From Chrysochromulina parva (taxonomy: Eukaryota > Haptophyta > Prymnesiales > Chrysochromulinaceae): DNA of 59,453 bases. Each line of letters opens with the position of its first letter. Within the stretch, counting starts at the first letter, position 1. A program made the translations under genes and the position numbers. The notes beneath the pieces are model-generated. The model saw nothing but the letters and a program-made list of their open reading frames with translations, was not told the DNA's origin and did not search any database. Shown piece by piece: positions 50,171-59,453 of this stretch. The DNA is taken from positions 1-59,453 of the forward strand of contig PJAB01000027.1 in NCBI GenBank assembly GCA_002887195.1, given 5' to 3'.

Positions 50171-52216
50171 ATGTCGCAAGAATCGTCGACTGCCTACCTC
50201 GCCAAGCACGATCTTGAGCGCAAAATTGCCGACGCTGTGGCGGCGGCCCTCAAAGCTCGCCCCGCAAACCCGCTCGAATTCATCGGTGCCCATCTCCAGC
50301 CGCCTTGATACGAAGCACTCGCCGCATCCGTCTTGTCGATGCCGTCCGCACTTGATTCGCGCGCTTGCATGTGCCACGCGCTCACACGCGCCACGGCCCG
50401 ATCCGCCCGTCTGCTGCCAGGCAAATACCTCCTCCCCAAGGTATCCATGGAGGTGACGACCGTTGTTACGAAGCCGATCGCCGGCCAGAAGCCAGGCACC
50501 TCGGGCCTGCGCCAGAAGACGCGCACCTTCATGGGCGAGAGCTACCTGCAAAACTTCGTGCAGTCCGTCTTCGACGCCCTCGTGTCGGAGGGTGTGGCCG
50601 TCAAGGGCGGCACACTCTGCGTCTCCGGCGACGGTCGGTACTTCAACTCGACGGCCATCCAGATCATCATCAAGATGGCCGCGGCCGCAGGCGTCACGCG
50701 CGTCTGGTGCGGCACAGGCGGTCTGCTCTCGACCCCGGCCATGTCGGCGGTGATCCGCACGCGTGACCCTGCCGGCGGCGCGGCACCTATCGGCGGCTTC
50801 ATCCTGTCCGCGTCCCACAACCCGGGTGGTATCGACGAGGACTTTGGAATCAAGTACAACGGCGAGAATGGCGGCCCCGCGCCCGAGAAGCTCACCGACA
50901 AGATCTATAAGAACACGACGACGATCGCCGAGTACAAGATCTGCAGCGGCTTGCCGGACGTCGCGCTCGACGCGCCGGCCAAGCACAAGCTCGCCGACGG
51001 CTTCGAAGTCGTCGTCTTCCCCTGCGTCGAGGATCACGTGGCGCTGCTCAAAAAGGTCTTCGACTTTGGCGCCATCAAGAAGCTCTTCGAGCGCAAGGAC
51101 TTCTCGATGATCTACGACTCGATGAATGGCGTGCAGGGCCCGTACGCCAAGGCCATCTTCTACGGCGAGTTCGGTGCGGCCCCGGGCTCATGCATTAACG
51201 CCGAGCCGAAGGAGGACTTTGGCGGCCATGACTCACCCTCGCATGGGCACGCCGACCCGAACCTGACGCACGCAGTCGAGCTCGTTGCGGCGATGGGCCT
51301 CAATAAGATGGGCCTCCCCATCGAGACGCCCAAGCCACCGCCCTCCTTCGGCGCCGCCGCCGATGGAGATGCTGACCGCAACATGATCATGGGCTCCAAG
51401 TTCTTTTGTTCGCCATCGGACTCGCTTGCGGTCATCGTCGCCAACGCCCAGTGCATCCCGTGGTATAAGGGCGGGCTCAAGGCGTGCGCGCGCTCGATGC
51501 CCACCTCGATGGCGACGGACCTTGTGGCCAAGAAGCTCGGCATCCCCTTCTTCGAGGTGCCCACCGGCTGGAAGTTCTTTGGAAACCTGATGGACTCGGG
51601 CTCGGCCGCCTTCCCCAACTCGCCCTCGTACATCCCGTTCATTTGCGGCGAGGAGTCGTTTGGCACCGGCGGCGACCACGTGCGCGAGAAGGACGGCATG
51701 TGGGCGGTGCTCGCGTGGCTGCAGATCCTCGCCGCGAAGAACACCGACCCGTCCAAGCCGCTCGTTGGCGTCGCCGACGTCGTCATGGCGCACTGGGCCG
51801 AATACGGGCGTAACTACTACGCACGCTACGACTACGATGGAGTGGACAAGGCCGCCGCCGAGAAGATGATGGCGGCCATGGTGGCGGAGCAGCCGAAGCT
51901 CATCGGCACCACGATCAACGGCATGACTATCTCGTCGGCCGACATGTTCGAGTACAACGACTCCGTCGACGGCTCCATCTCCAAGAACCAAGGCATCCGC
52001 TTCATGTTCTCCGACGGCTCGCGCTTCGTCTTCCGCCTCTCGGGCACTGGTGTCGTGGGTGCGACCATCCGCCTCTACCTCGAGAAGTACACCCCCCCGA
52101 CGGGCGACCTGTCGTTGCACGCCTTTGACGTCATCAAGCCTCTCGGCGAGATTGCGCTCCAGGTGTCGAAGCTGGTCGAGTTCACAGGCCGCACCGAGCC
52201 GTCGGTCATCACGTGA
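50171..52216 (+). CDS. PGM: phosphoglucomutase with Dpy-30-like N-terminal extension, two exons
   Basis: Exon 1 50171-50285 and exon 2 50421-52216 (phase 1) encode 636 aa. The enzyme part (from MEVTTVVTKPIAGQKPGTSG) interconverts glucose 1- and 6-phosphate. Visible are the phosphoserine loop FILSASHNPGG, the metal loop FGAAADGDADRNMIMG, the sugar loop GEESFGTGGDH and the phosphate site FRLSGTG. Exon 1 reads MSQESSTAYLAKHDLERK and so on to NPLEFIG. Across the splice it continues KYLLPK. The composite YL...IADAVAAALKARPANPLEFIGKYLL closely follows the Dpy-30/RIIa-type dimerisation motif, which ends NPxEFLxxYL. Such short motifs tether proteins to flagellar or chromatin complexes. An enzyme-only start at 50447 also exists, so alternative transcripts are possible. 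Confidence 0.88.
50286..50420 (+). other. predicted intron (135 bp) in phosphoglucomutase
   Basis: The donor ATCG|GTGCCCATC and acceptor CTGCTGCCAG|GCAAATACC split a Gly codon and complete the Dpy-30-like motif as FIG-KYLL. Read through, the first exon would stop after GAHLQPP. Intron start and exon start share a diffuse resemblance (GxxLxP). Confidence 0.75.
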
Positions 52217-53068
52217 GCGTGTCGCCCGAGACGACGCCGGCGTGTGCATGCGAGACGTCCGGAGGAGGACGACGATGACTATCGCGCCCACCGCGGCGCG
52301 AGGGCGACGGGCGGATGCACGCCATGTTGTAGCCATGCAACTAGAGCTCTATGCATGTTGTGTGGCCATGTTCCCATGATCGAGTGGGCGACTCCGTGAT
52401 GCGTGAGGAGCTTGTCTTCGCAGGCGGGGGTGCATTGACGCCATCTCTCCAGGCTTGCTACGTCGGAGGCCCGTATAGGTATCGCGTCGCGGAGCGTTGG
52501 CCGGTGGGGCGTACGGGCGTTGCGCTTGCGCGCGTGTGGTAGTGCGCTTGCGGCGGCGGTTTTCCTTCGGCGGCCGCGGGGCATATCGCTTTGTTATCGT
52601 ATGACGTATCGAACTATCGAGGGCATCTTCAGATGAAGCGAAAATCGGCCGCAAACCGAGCGTGCGTTAGATACACCGATCGTGGTGCGCGGTGTAGCCA
52701 GCTAGCCACGGACCCGGGTGTTGCATCGCGCCCGGGCAGTCCGAGCGCGGCCGCGGGGTCGGCGCGGCCGTCGGCCAACGTGGAACGTGCTACCGAACAC
52801 CTCGGACGCTCGTCTCGGCACGCTGCTCGCAAACCGACGAAGGAGGAAGGTCGAAGCGCGTTCAGGCTTAACGCTTTCCGACTCAAATGTGAGTGGATGC
52901 TACCATACGCTACCCTAACCGTTACTGAGCCCTAACAATTAGTCTTTTAGAATCTTTGACTCAACAAAACAACTCGCGATTCCCCCCAATCCCTCCTACT
53001 GTCCGGTCGATTCATACCGCACACACATCATCTGTAGCGGCCAGACTGCCCGGGCTCATGGTAGTAGC
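52217..53068. other. intergenic
   Basis: These 852 bp between convergent genes show no convincing gene. Short open frames are Arg/Ala/Ser-rich. AT content rises at about 52900-52985. Confidence 0.35.
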
Positions 53069-53236
53069 CTATCGGAGCGGGTGCCTGACACACACGTACC
53101 TCACCACACCCGGCATAGCGCGCTCGCTGCGCTCACTGGATCGGACGCACTTGATCGAGTCCCAGCTGACCTCCACCTCGGAGACCACGCGATCGGGGAA
53201 CATCATCACGAATTGGTAGATGGCGCCGTACCCCAT
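53069..53236 (-). CDS. short hypothetical ORF, possible terminal exon
   Basis: A 55-codon frame (MGYGAIYQFVMMFPDRVVSE onward, then WDSIKCVRS) is too short for usual gene callers. Its first 30 residues have protein-like composition, with hydrophobic and aromatic residues unlike chance frames here. It lies just downstream of the membrane-protein gene on the same strand and could be its last exon, but I cannot place a convincing splice. No family recognised. Confidence 0.3.
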   Translation of the reverse strand: MGYGAIYQFVMMFPDRVVSEVEVSWDSIKCVRSSERSERAMPGVVRYVCVRHPLR

Positions 53237-53401
53237 GTGATGTCAACCCACATCCCCACATGTACCCGCCTAGCCTACACCCTGGGAGATCGAGAAACTC
53301 GGTTACTCTCACATGCCGAGAAGCATCTTGCGGAACTTGGTGAACGGCAAGTGTCGTCTTGGTCTTGGTCTTGCGTCTTCCGGCGGGGTCCAAGGCTGGT
53401 C

Positions 53402-54484
53402 CTACCCAAAACGCGAGCGGGGCGGCGGCGGCGGCGAGCGTGTTGCTCTGTCAATGCAATTCTGTAATCTCCACCGGTTCCGAGTACAATCTCTTGCATA
53501 ACCATGAATTCCCTGGGCAACGGCAGTTGCAACTCTCGGATGATATCCTAGCAAAGCCAAAGGTGCACCCCAAAGCTGTCGAGAGGAGAGGCGACGATTT
53601 CGCGCGTCGTCATCGCCGCCGATGTGCACGCCGGGAACGAGTACACCTTGATTCACACCCTGAGCACGACTGAAGTGGACCGTGTAGCCGACCGTCAGGT
53701 AAAAGTCCATGTCGGTGGAATTGTAGTACTTGTAGCCCATGACTGTAAAGCCGCTGGGACCCGATTCGTCCTCGAGCGTGAGGCTCAGGGTCGTGATGGT
53801 CGAGTAGTCAAAGTCGGCCGGTTCCGGAAATGGCGCGCCAGGAGAATTGAGCAGGTTCATCTGGAATGTGACTGCTGTAGTCGCGACTGGCTGCTCGGTC
53901 TGCCTGTCCACGAGTATCGGCTGGCTGCTCAACTGCAGCATTTCATTGAGCACCGTGTTCGTGGGCTCTGACGAGTCCTTCAACTCGCCTACGCCGAGAG
54001 CTGACATGTACCACAAGGCCACCGTGGATGCGAGGAGATTGGTGACCACGGAGAGCAACACCAAGAACACGCTGACGGCGAGAAAGCACTTAAGCGTCGA
54101 TCCGAACGCTCGAGGATCGGGGCGCTCCTTGTCGGTACCCAAGTGGGATGGCTCGTCGCGTTGTCTCTTGAACAGGGAAATGTCGTCATCTGCTTCCGAG
54201 GTCCAGGAAGCAACACGCCGCGGATCAATGCGCTTTGTCTGCTCGAGACAGCTCGCCCCGATGCCTCCCGAGGGGTCGATGTGCGGGTTCCCTGCGACGT
54301 CGTATAACTTGCTCTTGGCCGGGCCCTTGTCATCCTTGAAGTTGCCCAACGACTCGCCGCCCGCTTCATGCCGGGCATCGCACCTGGTCCGGTCGTTTTG
54401 GATGAGCTTATTGTGCGTCTTCCCATCGAGAGTGACCGCGTTCGGTGTGGTGGTATGAGAATCGCTCGAGCTGACGCTCCCCAT
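53402..54484 (-). CDS. single-pass membrane protein, possibly N-myristoylated
   Basis: From MGSVSSSDSHTTTP the product is about 360 aa. The MGxxxS start fits N-myristoylation. Residues 1-130 are hydrophilic and charged. Residues about 131-158 form a membrane helix (CFLAVSVFLVLLSVVTNLL). The outside part has a beta-rich look (ITTLSLTLEDESGPSGFTVMGYKYYN, FYLTVGYTVHFSRAQGV) with NST sites, like stramenopile/haptophyte surface proteins of unknown role. The last 60 residues turn Arg/Pro-rich (SPPPPPRSRFG) and may instead be intronic read-through. Function unknown. A further upstream ATG exists at 54607. Confidence 0.5.
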   Translation of the reverse strand: MGSVSSSDSHTTTPNAVTLDGKTHNKLIQNDRTRCDARHEAGGESLGNFKDDKGPAKSKLYDVAGNPHIDPSGGIGASCLEQTKRIDPRRVASWTSEADDDISLFKRQRDEPSHLGTDKERPDPRAFGSTLKCFLAVSVFLVLLSVVTNLLASTVALWYMSALGVGELKDSSEPTNTVLNEMLQLSSQPILVDRQTEQPVATTAVTFQMNLLNSPGAPFPEPADFDYSTITTLSLTLEDESGPSGFTVMGYKYYNSTDMDFYLTVGYTVHFSRAQGVNQGVLVPGVHIGGDDDARNRRLSSRQLWGAPLALLGYHPRVATAVAQGIHGYARDCTRNRWRLQNCIDRATRSPPPPPRSRFG

Positions 54485-54953
54485 GTGGGAATGCGCTTGC
54501 TTTGTTGTTCGGATAGGTTGCCGCGCGCGCGCTTGGAAAGTTGCCTCGCTCGCTTTGTGGAGTACCGGTAGCACAATATTGCTACGAACTCCTCGACGAA
54601 ACGACACACGGCGTGTCGGCGTCCAATAGGCGACTGGATTTTGGTCCGCGACATTCAGCTCCGACAGCTGCCGACCGATGCATCAGAACGTGTCTGAGCT
54701 CTGAGCCCGTCCAGAACGCCGCGCGAGAACGCAGAACCATTTTTAAACCAATTTTTTCCCCGTCGGAAGTCCTGGCGCCGCGCGCTGCGCGGACCCGCTC
54801 TATACTCGACACTCAGTGTGTAGTCTAGCCTGTGAGGGGGGGAGGGGTAACGTCTCGGGCCGGTCCTCCCTCGGCTGTGCGTGGGCACGCCGCGGACGCC
54901 ACCGTATCGGGTATCGCCCGCACATGTTCCTCTAGGCTGTCCACGAACACTCT
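54485..54953. other. intergenic
   Basis: No gene is supported. The right part is the 3' flank of CSN7 and the left part the promoter of the membrane-protein gene; both are on the minus strand. Confidence 0.35.
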
Positions 54954-55914
54954 TCAGCGAGCGCTCTGCTTGCCACGCGCCTTGAAGCGACCGCTCTTAC
55001 GCATCTTATCATCATCGTACTCCATGCTCGACAGCTCCGAGGCACCAAAGGTGCCGTCGCCAGCATCCTGTGAAGAGCGCAGCGTCACCTTGACGGCTGA
55101 CACTTTGGCGTCGAGGTCCTCCTGCCACGTGCGCGCATCCTCCTGATGCTGCTTGAAGCGGCCGAGCTCCTCGGAGACGGAGGCCATCAGCTGCACGGCA
55201 CCACTATGCCACTGCGAGTGTGGCGCGGGGGCGACACAGCGGTGAGTTGGGCCCGGTGCGCAAACGGGGCAGCCGCTGCCGGGGCGCACCTGCAGCAGCG
55301 ACTCGCTCATCGATGCGAGTTCCTTGGGGTTGACGTCGCGCGCGCTGCACGAAAAGACGTCGAGCTGGCCGGCTGCCTGGTCGAGCCGCCCCTGCAGCAG
55401 ACCTCCGTAGATGCACTCGATGAGCAAGTCCTCAACCTCGCGCACGGAGCTCATCTCAAGCTCACGCATGAGCACGTCGTACGCGAGCGTCTTACTCTGC
55501 GATGCGAGCGACACGATGGTGAGCTTCTTTAGCTTCGTCGCCTGCGCCTCGCTGAGTGGCTGCGCCTTGAGCACGTCAGAGGACTTGTAGTCGCTCCACG
55601 TGCCAAAGGCAAAGAGCCGGAGAAGCTCAAATGTTGGCGACGCCGATGTGCCCGCAAGCTGTTGCAAGAGTGGGCGCGGGTAGTGAAGCGCGTCAGCTCA
55701 GGAGCACGGTGCTAAACGCGGCAGCTCAGGAGCGCGAGTTCAGCACCCGCGTGTGTGCGCGCACCTCTGCGACGTTAGGCATGTCGAGAAGCTCACCAAA
55801 GACGTAGATCGAGGGGTGGTCGAGGACCTGCTTAATTAGGGCGGCGCAAGCTAATCCCTTGGTAGTTTTGGCCATCAACACGAAGTTGTTCAGCTCCTTG
55901 GTATCATCGCTCAT
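54954..55914 (-). CDS. CSN7: COP9 signalosome subunit 7, three exons
   Basis: Exons 55914-55765, 55658-55290 and 55211-54954 (all phase 0) join to 258 aa. CSN7 is a PCI-domain subunit of the COP9 signalosome, which removes NEDD8 from cullins. The match is clear in order: [88 protein letters not shown], then [14 protein letters not shown] and the basic tail [14 protein letters not shown]. The second intron (55212-55289, 78 bp) has no stop and could be read through, but family alignment demands its removal. The first intron is 55659-55764 (106 bp). Confidence 0.9.
55212..55289 (-). other. CSN7 intron 2 (78 bp, in-frame, no stop)
   Basis: The donor CTGCAG|GTGCGCC and acceptor ACACTCGCAG|TGGC are good matches. 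Its length is a multiple of three and it contains no stop, so intron retention would give a 26-residue insertion. Confidence 0.75.
55659..55764 (-). other. CSN7 intron 1 (106 bp)
   Basis: The donor GCAGAG|GTGCGCG and acceptor CTTGCAACAG|CTTGCGG join NVAE to LAGTSAS as in animal CSN7. Intron start and exon start share TGCG.GCACA with a one-base offset, a weak echo of the boundary duplications seen elsewhere. Confidence 0.85.
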
Positions 55915-56034
55915 GCTGCGCGCGGCCCGACGCCCGCGAGCGAGAGGTTCCCGAGCGCGCTCCTATGTCTGCAGAAAACTGTGAATTCGTGTTCTTGTGT
56001 GAGTATGAATTGACCTCCTGTGAAAAGTAAGGGA

Positions 56035-59000
56035 TCAGCTAGCCACCCCCCTAGTCTGGATGGCGAAGCGCACGTCGCCCACGACGCTGCCGGACACATC
56101 TAGCACGGGCAGCACCGCCGCAATCTCGCGCAGCTCGCCCGTGAGTAGCTTGGCCACGCTGACCGTCGTCGCGCCGACCAGCCGTGACGCCATCGGCGGG
56201 GAGACCGCGTGGCTTGCTTCCCAGATCTCGAGATCGAGCTCATCGATGGCGAGATCTCCCGCCTCGAATGCGGCCACGCGCTCGTCGACGCGCTCCGTGC
56301 CGAAGGCGATCGCCACGAGAGGCTCGGCGGCCAGCCCGGTCGTCGCGCTCAGCGACACCAGGTGGAGCCTCACGTCATGCACGGAGACAATGAAGGTTAC
56401 CGGCCCTCCGGCCAGCGCAAGCGCGGGGAGCCGGCCAGAGTACGCGTGGAGCTCCTCGAGCTCGGCCCGCGCGTTGTCCCGGGCGGCCTCGCGCCGCTGC
56501 CGCAGCAGCATGAGAGCCTCGTCGTCGGTGCGCGTGCTCACCGCGCGCCCCACGCCGGGCGTCACCTCCCACGGCCCCTCCTGCGACGGATCCCTGCTGC
56601 CACCCTCGTACGTATAGGTGCCTTCCTGTTCGTCGACCACCACCGCATCGGGCAGCGGATGCACTGTGAACATGCCGGAGGATTGCATGCCGAGGTCGGC
56701 GTTTGGCGCTGTGCCCACGAGCCGTTGGGCCGGCACGCGCCTCAGAATGAGCGCGCTCACGATCGCCTCGGCCCTCCGGCGTGCAAGGCGCGTCAACCCC
56801 TCTTGCATGACATCAGCGCCGTTCACACCCTCAGCGCCGTTCACACCCTCAGCGCCGTTCACACCCTCAGCGCCGTTCACACCCTCAGCGCCGTTCACAC
56901 CCTCGCCTGGACTGACGCCCTCGTCGGGCGGGAGGCGCATGGCAAGGCAAGACAAGGCCAGGGCGAGCTGGCGCGGCAGGCGTGTCGCGTGCGGCGGCAC
57001 CACATGCACCTGGAGCAGGGTGCGAGGGTATAATCGGAGCACCTTCGCCACCGCGTCGAGGAGCTGCGCGTTGCCGGCGTCCGCTCGCGACGACGCGTCC
57101 ACGTGCGGCCGCTCGCTCGCGACGACGCGCCACGCGCGCGAAGGCTCGGCGTCGCCGAGCTCGCCCAACGGCTCGAAGACGATCTCGTGCTGCGGGAGAT
57201 TCTCGAGGGCCCTCCGCAGCATCGCCGACGCGTCGACCACCTGCTCCTCGGGCGCGAGATTCGCCGAGATCGCGCGGTTCGTCGCGCGCAGGTCCGCCTT
57301 GAGAAGAGCGATCGTGCGTCGGCGCAGCTCAATGTCACGCGTCGTGAACGTGCCCTCGTTTGCGTACTCGCAAGCGGTCGAGTGCTGCCAGAACCAGTCG
57401 GCTAGAAAGGCGGTCGGGTCGGCGGGGTGTGCGAGCAGCAACTGCGACATCGCCGCCTTGAGCATGGGTCCGATGGCGCCGCGGATGAAGTTTCGCATCT
57501 CGCGAGTCAGAGGGCCGCCGCCGCCGCTGCTGCCGCCGCCGCTGCTGCCGCCGCCGCCGCTGCCGCCGCCGCCTGCGCCGAGCGGATCGTGCGCCGCAGC
57601 GGCCGCAAGCGCGAGCGCGGCGACCGCACTGGCGCGACCACCCTCGTGGGCCACAGCCGGCGCGTTGTGCAGCGAGAACCGGAGCTTCTTGAGGCACACG
57701 ATCGCGCCGCCCGCCGCGTGCAGGTTCGCCTCGGCGCGCTCGTGGCGCATGTGCACCAGCCGCAGGTCGGTCGCACGCATTGAAAGCCGGAGCTGCTGCA
57801 GCCGCGCCGCGCTCGCGAGGCGCTCGGCCTCCGAAGCGAGCGTGGCGCTGTCGGTGCCCGCCGCCGCGAGCGTGCGCAGCTGGCCAAGCGCTTGGAGCCG
57901 CCCATGGAGCTTGGCGAGCTTGGCGCGCAGCACAAGCTCCTGGCGACGTATCGGCTCTGCCGCATCGGCGAGCCGCTTCGCGTCCACGAGCGCCGTGTGG
58001 AGCGCCGGCAGGTTGGGAGCATGCAGCGCCTCGCCAGCCTTGCATGCACCTGCCTTGGCGTGCCACGCGAGCCGCAGGTGCGCCGCCTCGGCGACTCGCG
58101 GGCGGAGCGTACTCAGGGTGCCGCGGAGCACCTCGACCTCGACAGCCGCCTCGTACTCGTCCGCGAGCAGCTGCGTCTCGGAGCAGGGGCGCTCACGAAT
58201 ACCGGTAAGAAGCTCGAGCTGGCCGGTGAGCTCGTGCAGCTCGGCATGCACCTGCTCATGCTGGCTCATGAGCTCGTGCATCGCGCGCATCGTCGCCTTC
58301 GCGCGCAGCCGCAGCTGCGTCGCGTCGGCCTCGAGGATCGCAAGCCGCACCGTCAGCAGCGCCTCGGACGACAGACCCATCACCTCTCCGAAGCGCTCGG
58401 CGCCCTTGCGCCACCCTTGCTCGCGGTGCGACTGCTCCATGTGCGCGCGGCGCGCGGCGAGCGTCTCGACGTGCTGCGCAAGCTGCTGCGAAGTCATCGA
58501 CTCCTCGCGCTGCCACGTCGCATGCTGCTCAGCGAGCACGTCGCCCAGGTTGGCCGGCAGAGTGAACCCGAGCTCGAGCCGCGCGTACATCTGACCCTGC
58601 AGATGCGCGACGCGCTGCTTCTGGCGGGCGAGCTCCTTGCGCGCGGGCTGCACCTGCTCCCACTCCTCCCGAACTTCCGCCACCTCGCGCTCGATGGCCG
58701 GTAAGTACGCCGTGAGCTCAGCGTGGGCCCTCACAAACTCAGCGAGGCCACCGGCCTCGTACCAGGCGGCACGCGCGCGCTTGAAGGCGTCGCCGCCGTC
58801 GCTCTGCTCGAGCAGGCGTGCGAGCTCGTCGAATGAGCTCGTGAGCTCCGCCTCAGTCTTGAGCAGGCTCGTGCTGTGCTCGCTTGCGCCCCTGCCGCCG
58901 CTGCTGCTGCTGCTGCTACCAAGCTCTTGCACTACCTTGACAACGTCGAGCGCTCCGTGCATCCGGTCGAGCTTGCGCTTTCCGGCCGTGGCGAGCATTC

Positions 59001-59076
59001 GCGCGCGCTCGAAGGCTTCGAGGGTGCCAGCCAGCTCGTCCAAGGAGACGTTGGCCATTATCGCGACCTTTTTCAC
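56035..59076 (-). CDS. coiled-coil protein with OmpA-like and C2-like regions
   Basis: The 1013-aa product begins MKKVAIMANVSLDELAG (or at the second Met). Residues 1-450 are long charged helices (coiled coil). After a Gly/Ser-rich linker (about residues 500-525) comes an OmpA/MotB-like region, about residues 640-800. It contains VAKVLRLYPRTLLQVHVV and, after an inserted (NGAEGV)n repeat, RLARRRAEAIVSALILRRVPAQRLVGTAPNADLG, which follow the family's RRA...L...GV pattern. The last 120 residues (FIVSVHDVRLHLVSLSAT ... VAIAFGTERVDERVAAFEAG) look C2-like. OmpA-like domains in algal nuclear proteins are rare but known in large low-complexity proteins. Function is unknown; the domain calls are moderate. 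Confidence 0.6.
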   Translation of the reverse strand: MKKVAIMANVSLDELAGTLEAFERARMLATAGKRKLDRMHGALDVVKVVQELGSSSSSSGGRGASEHSTSLLKTEAELTSSFDELARLLEQSDGGDAFKRARAAWYEAGGLAEFVRAHAELTAYLPAIEREVAEVREEWEQVQPARKELARQKQRVAHLQGQMYARLELGFTLPANLGDVLAEQHATWQREESMTSQQLAQHVETLAARRAHMEQSHREQGWRKGAERFGEVMGLSSEALLTVRLAILEADATQLRLRAKATMRAMHELMSQHEQVHAELHELTGQLELLTGIRERPCSETQLLADEYEAAVEVEVLRGTLSTLRPRVAEAAHLRLAWHAKAGACKAGEALHAPNLPALHTALVDAKRLADAAEPIRRQELVLRAKLAKLHGRLQALGQLRTLAAAGTDSATLASEAERLASAARLQQLRLSMRATDLRLVHMRHERAEANLHAAGGAIVCLKKLRFSLHNAPAVAHEGGRASAVAALALAAAAAHDPLGAGGGGSGGGGSSGGGSSGGGGPLTREMRNFIRGAIGPMLKAAMSQLLLAHPADPTAFLADWFWQHSTACEYANEGTFTTRDIELRRRTIALLKADLRATNRAISANLAPEEQVVDASAMLRRALENLPQHEIVFEPLGELGDAEPSRAWRVVASERPHVDASSRADAGNAQLLDAVAKVLRLYPRTLLQVHVVPPHATRLPRQLALALSCLAMRLPPDEGVSPGEGVNGAEGVNGAEGVNGAEGVNGAEGVNGADVMQEGLTRLARRRAEAIVSALILRRVPAQRLVGTAPNADLGMQSSGMFTVHPLPDAVVVDEQEGTYTYEGGSRDPSQEGPWEVTPGVGRAVSTRTDDEALMLLRQRREAARDNARAELEELHAYSGRLPALALAGGPVTFIVSVHDVRLHLVSLSATTGLAAEPLVAIAFGTERVDERVAAFEAGDLAIDELDLEIWEASHAVSPPMASRLVGATTVSVAKLLTGELREIAAVLPVLDVSGSVVGDVRFAIQTRGVAS
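56817..56902. repeat. 15-bp coding minisatellite (NGAEGV repeat)
   Basis: About five units of CCGTTCACACCCTCAGCG run in frame, encoding GVNGAE repeats inside the OmpA-like region. A related CGTTCACACCG pattern occurs at 17990-18020 in another gene. Confidence 0.85.
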
Positions 59077-59453
59077 AGGCAGGAGACCCCTTCTTTTGCG
59101 GACTCATTTCCTCATCGAGGGGGTGCCTCCAGGCTGCCGCTCCGCACTGCAGGCACCCCGCTTGTGGGGAAACGGAGATGCGAGAGCCGAGACCCGCTTT
59201 CACAGGTCAATGCGGCGATTCAGGTGTCATATTCGAAATTCCTATATAGTCTATATAGTACTATGTTGCTATATTGGCGACGATCAAAACTGACGGTACT
59301 CAGCCCTTCGCCACTCTGAGCTTGGGGGGGGCAAGGGGGCCCGGAGGGAGCACCTGAGACCTGTGGTACGTGTGGTAGAAAGTCAGGCAGACGCCTCAGC
59401 CACCTCCGCTGCTCACATCGCTGCTCATGGCGCAATTGGCTTTAAAGGCCTGG
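59077..59453. other. right edge, unassigned
   Basis: Upstream flank of the coiled-coil gene at 56035-59076. An AT-rich TATAGT run (59242-59275) could be a promoter element. No gene is supported. Confidence 0.35.

Noticed and set aside
56618..58594. 658-aa plus-strand open frame with Ser/Arg-rich product
   Set aside because: Antisense shadow of the coiled-coil/OmpA-like gene; low-complexity product only.
1..59453. tRNA or rRNA genes
   Set aside because: I looked for cloverleaf-type T-arm signatures and conserved rRNA segments and found none that I could support by eye.

Overview
The window is nuclear DNA of a photosynthetic eukaryote with secondary plastids. It holds a fucoxanthin/chlorophyll a/c light-harvesting protein with a bipartite (signal plus transit) leader. 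It also has short GT-AG introns, GC-rich coding sequence, Ala/Pro/Gly-rich low-complexity proteins, and typical eukaryotic genes (BEACH, CSN7, WRAP73, PRA1, Mpv17). A chromophyte alga fits best. A haptophyte is my preferred guess, with a pelagophyte or other ochrophyte as the alternative; that is inference. I saw no rRNA, tRNA, CRISPR array, viral gene or recognisable transposon.

I support about 26 protein genes on both strands. Left part (1-16.6 kb): isopentenyl-diphosphate isomerase (-), light-harvesting protein (+), PX-domain protein (-), an unknown 134-aa protein (+), an unknown coiled-coil protein (+), bestrophin-like channel (-), a spliced nucleotide-diphospho-sugar transferase (+), a spliced FAD amine-oxidase-like enzyme (-), pyruvate kinase (-), and an Mpv17 gene whose splice sites join it in frame to tandem ACT domains (-). 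Middle (17-32 kb): a large low-complexity HTH/zinc-finger-like protein (-), an NMNAT-like nucleotidyltransferase (-), an MFS transporter (+), a PhyH-like dioxygenase (+), a beta-propeller protein (+) and a giant Ala/Glu coiled-coil protein with a TPR (+).

Right part (32-59 kb): a three-exon neurobeachin-type BEACH-WD40 gene (-), a capsule-type glycosyltransferase-like gene (-), a PI-PLC-X-like phosphodiesterase (-), WRAP73 (-), a large SPR-repeat protein (-), PRA1 (+), phosphoglucomutase with a hidden first exon encoding a Dpy-30-like motif (+), a membrane protein (-), three-exon CSN7 (-) and an OmpA-like/C2 coiled-coil protein (-). The genes do not form one pathway. Central carbon metabolism (pyruvate kinase, phosphoglucomutase), isoprenoid synthesis, plastid light harvesting and membrane traffic are mixed, as expected of a nuclear locus. 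Several divergent pairs share short intergenic regions.

The most interesting signal is in the introns. In three of the nine introns I can place (two in the BEACH gene, one in WRAP73), the first 25-40 nt of the intron is a near copy of the first 25-40 nt of the exon that follows. In two of these the remaining core is a simple tandem repeat: a 20-bp unit in one, a TTAGGG-like telomeric repeat in the other. This looks like recent intron birth by local duplication or break repair. Second in interest are the Dpy-30-like extension of phosphoglucomutase and the apparent Mpv17-ACT fusion.
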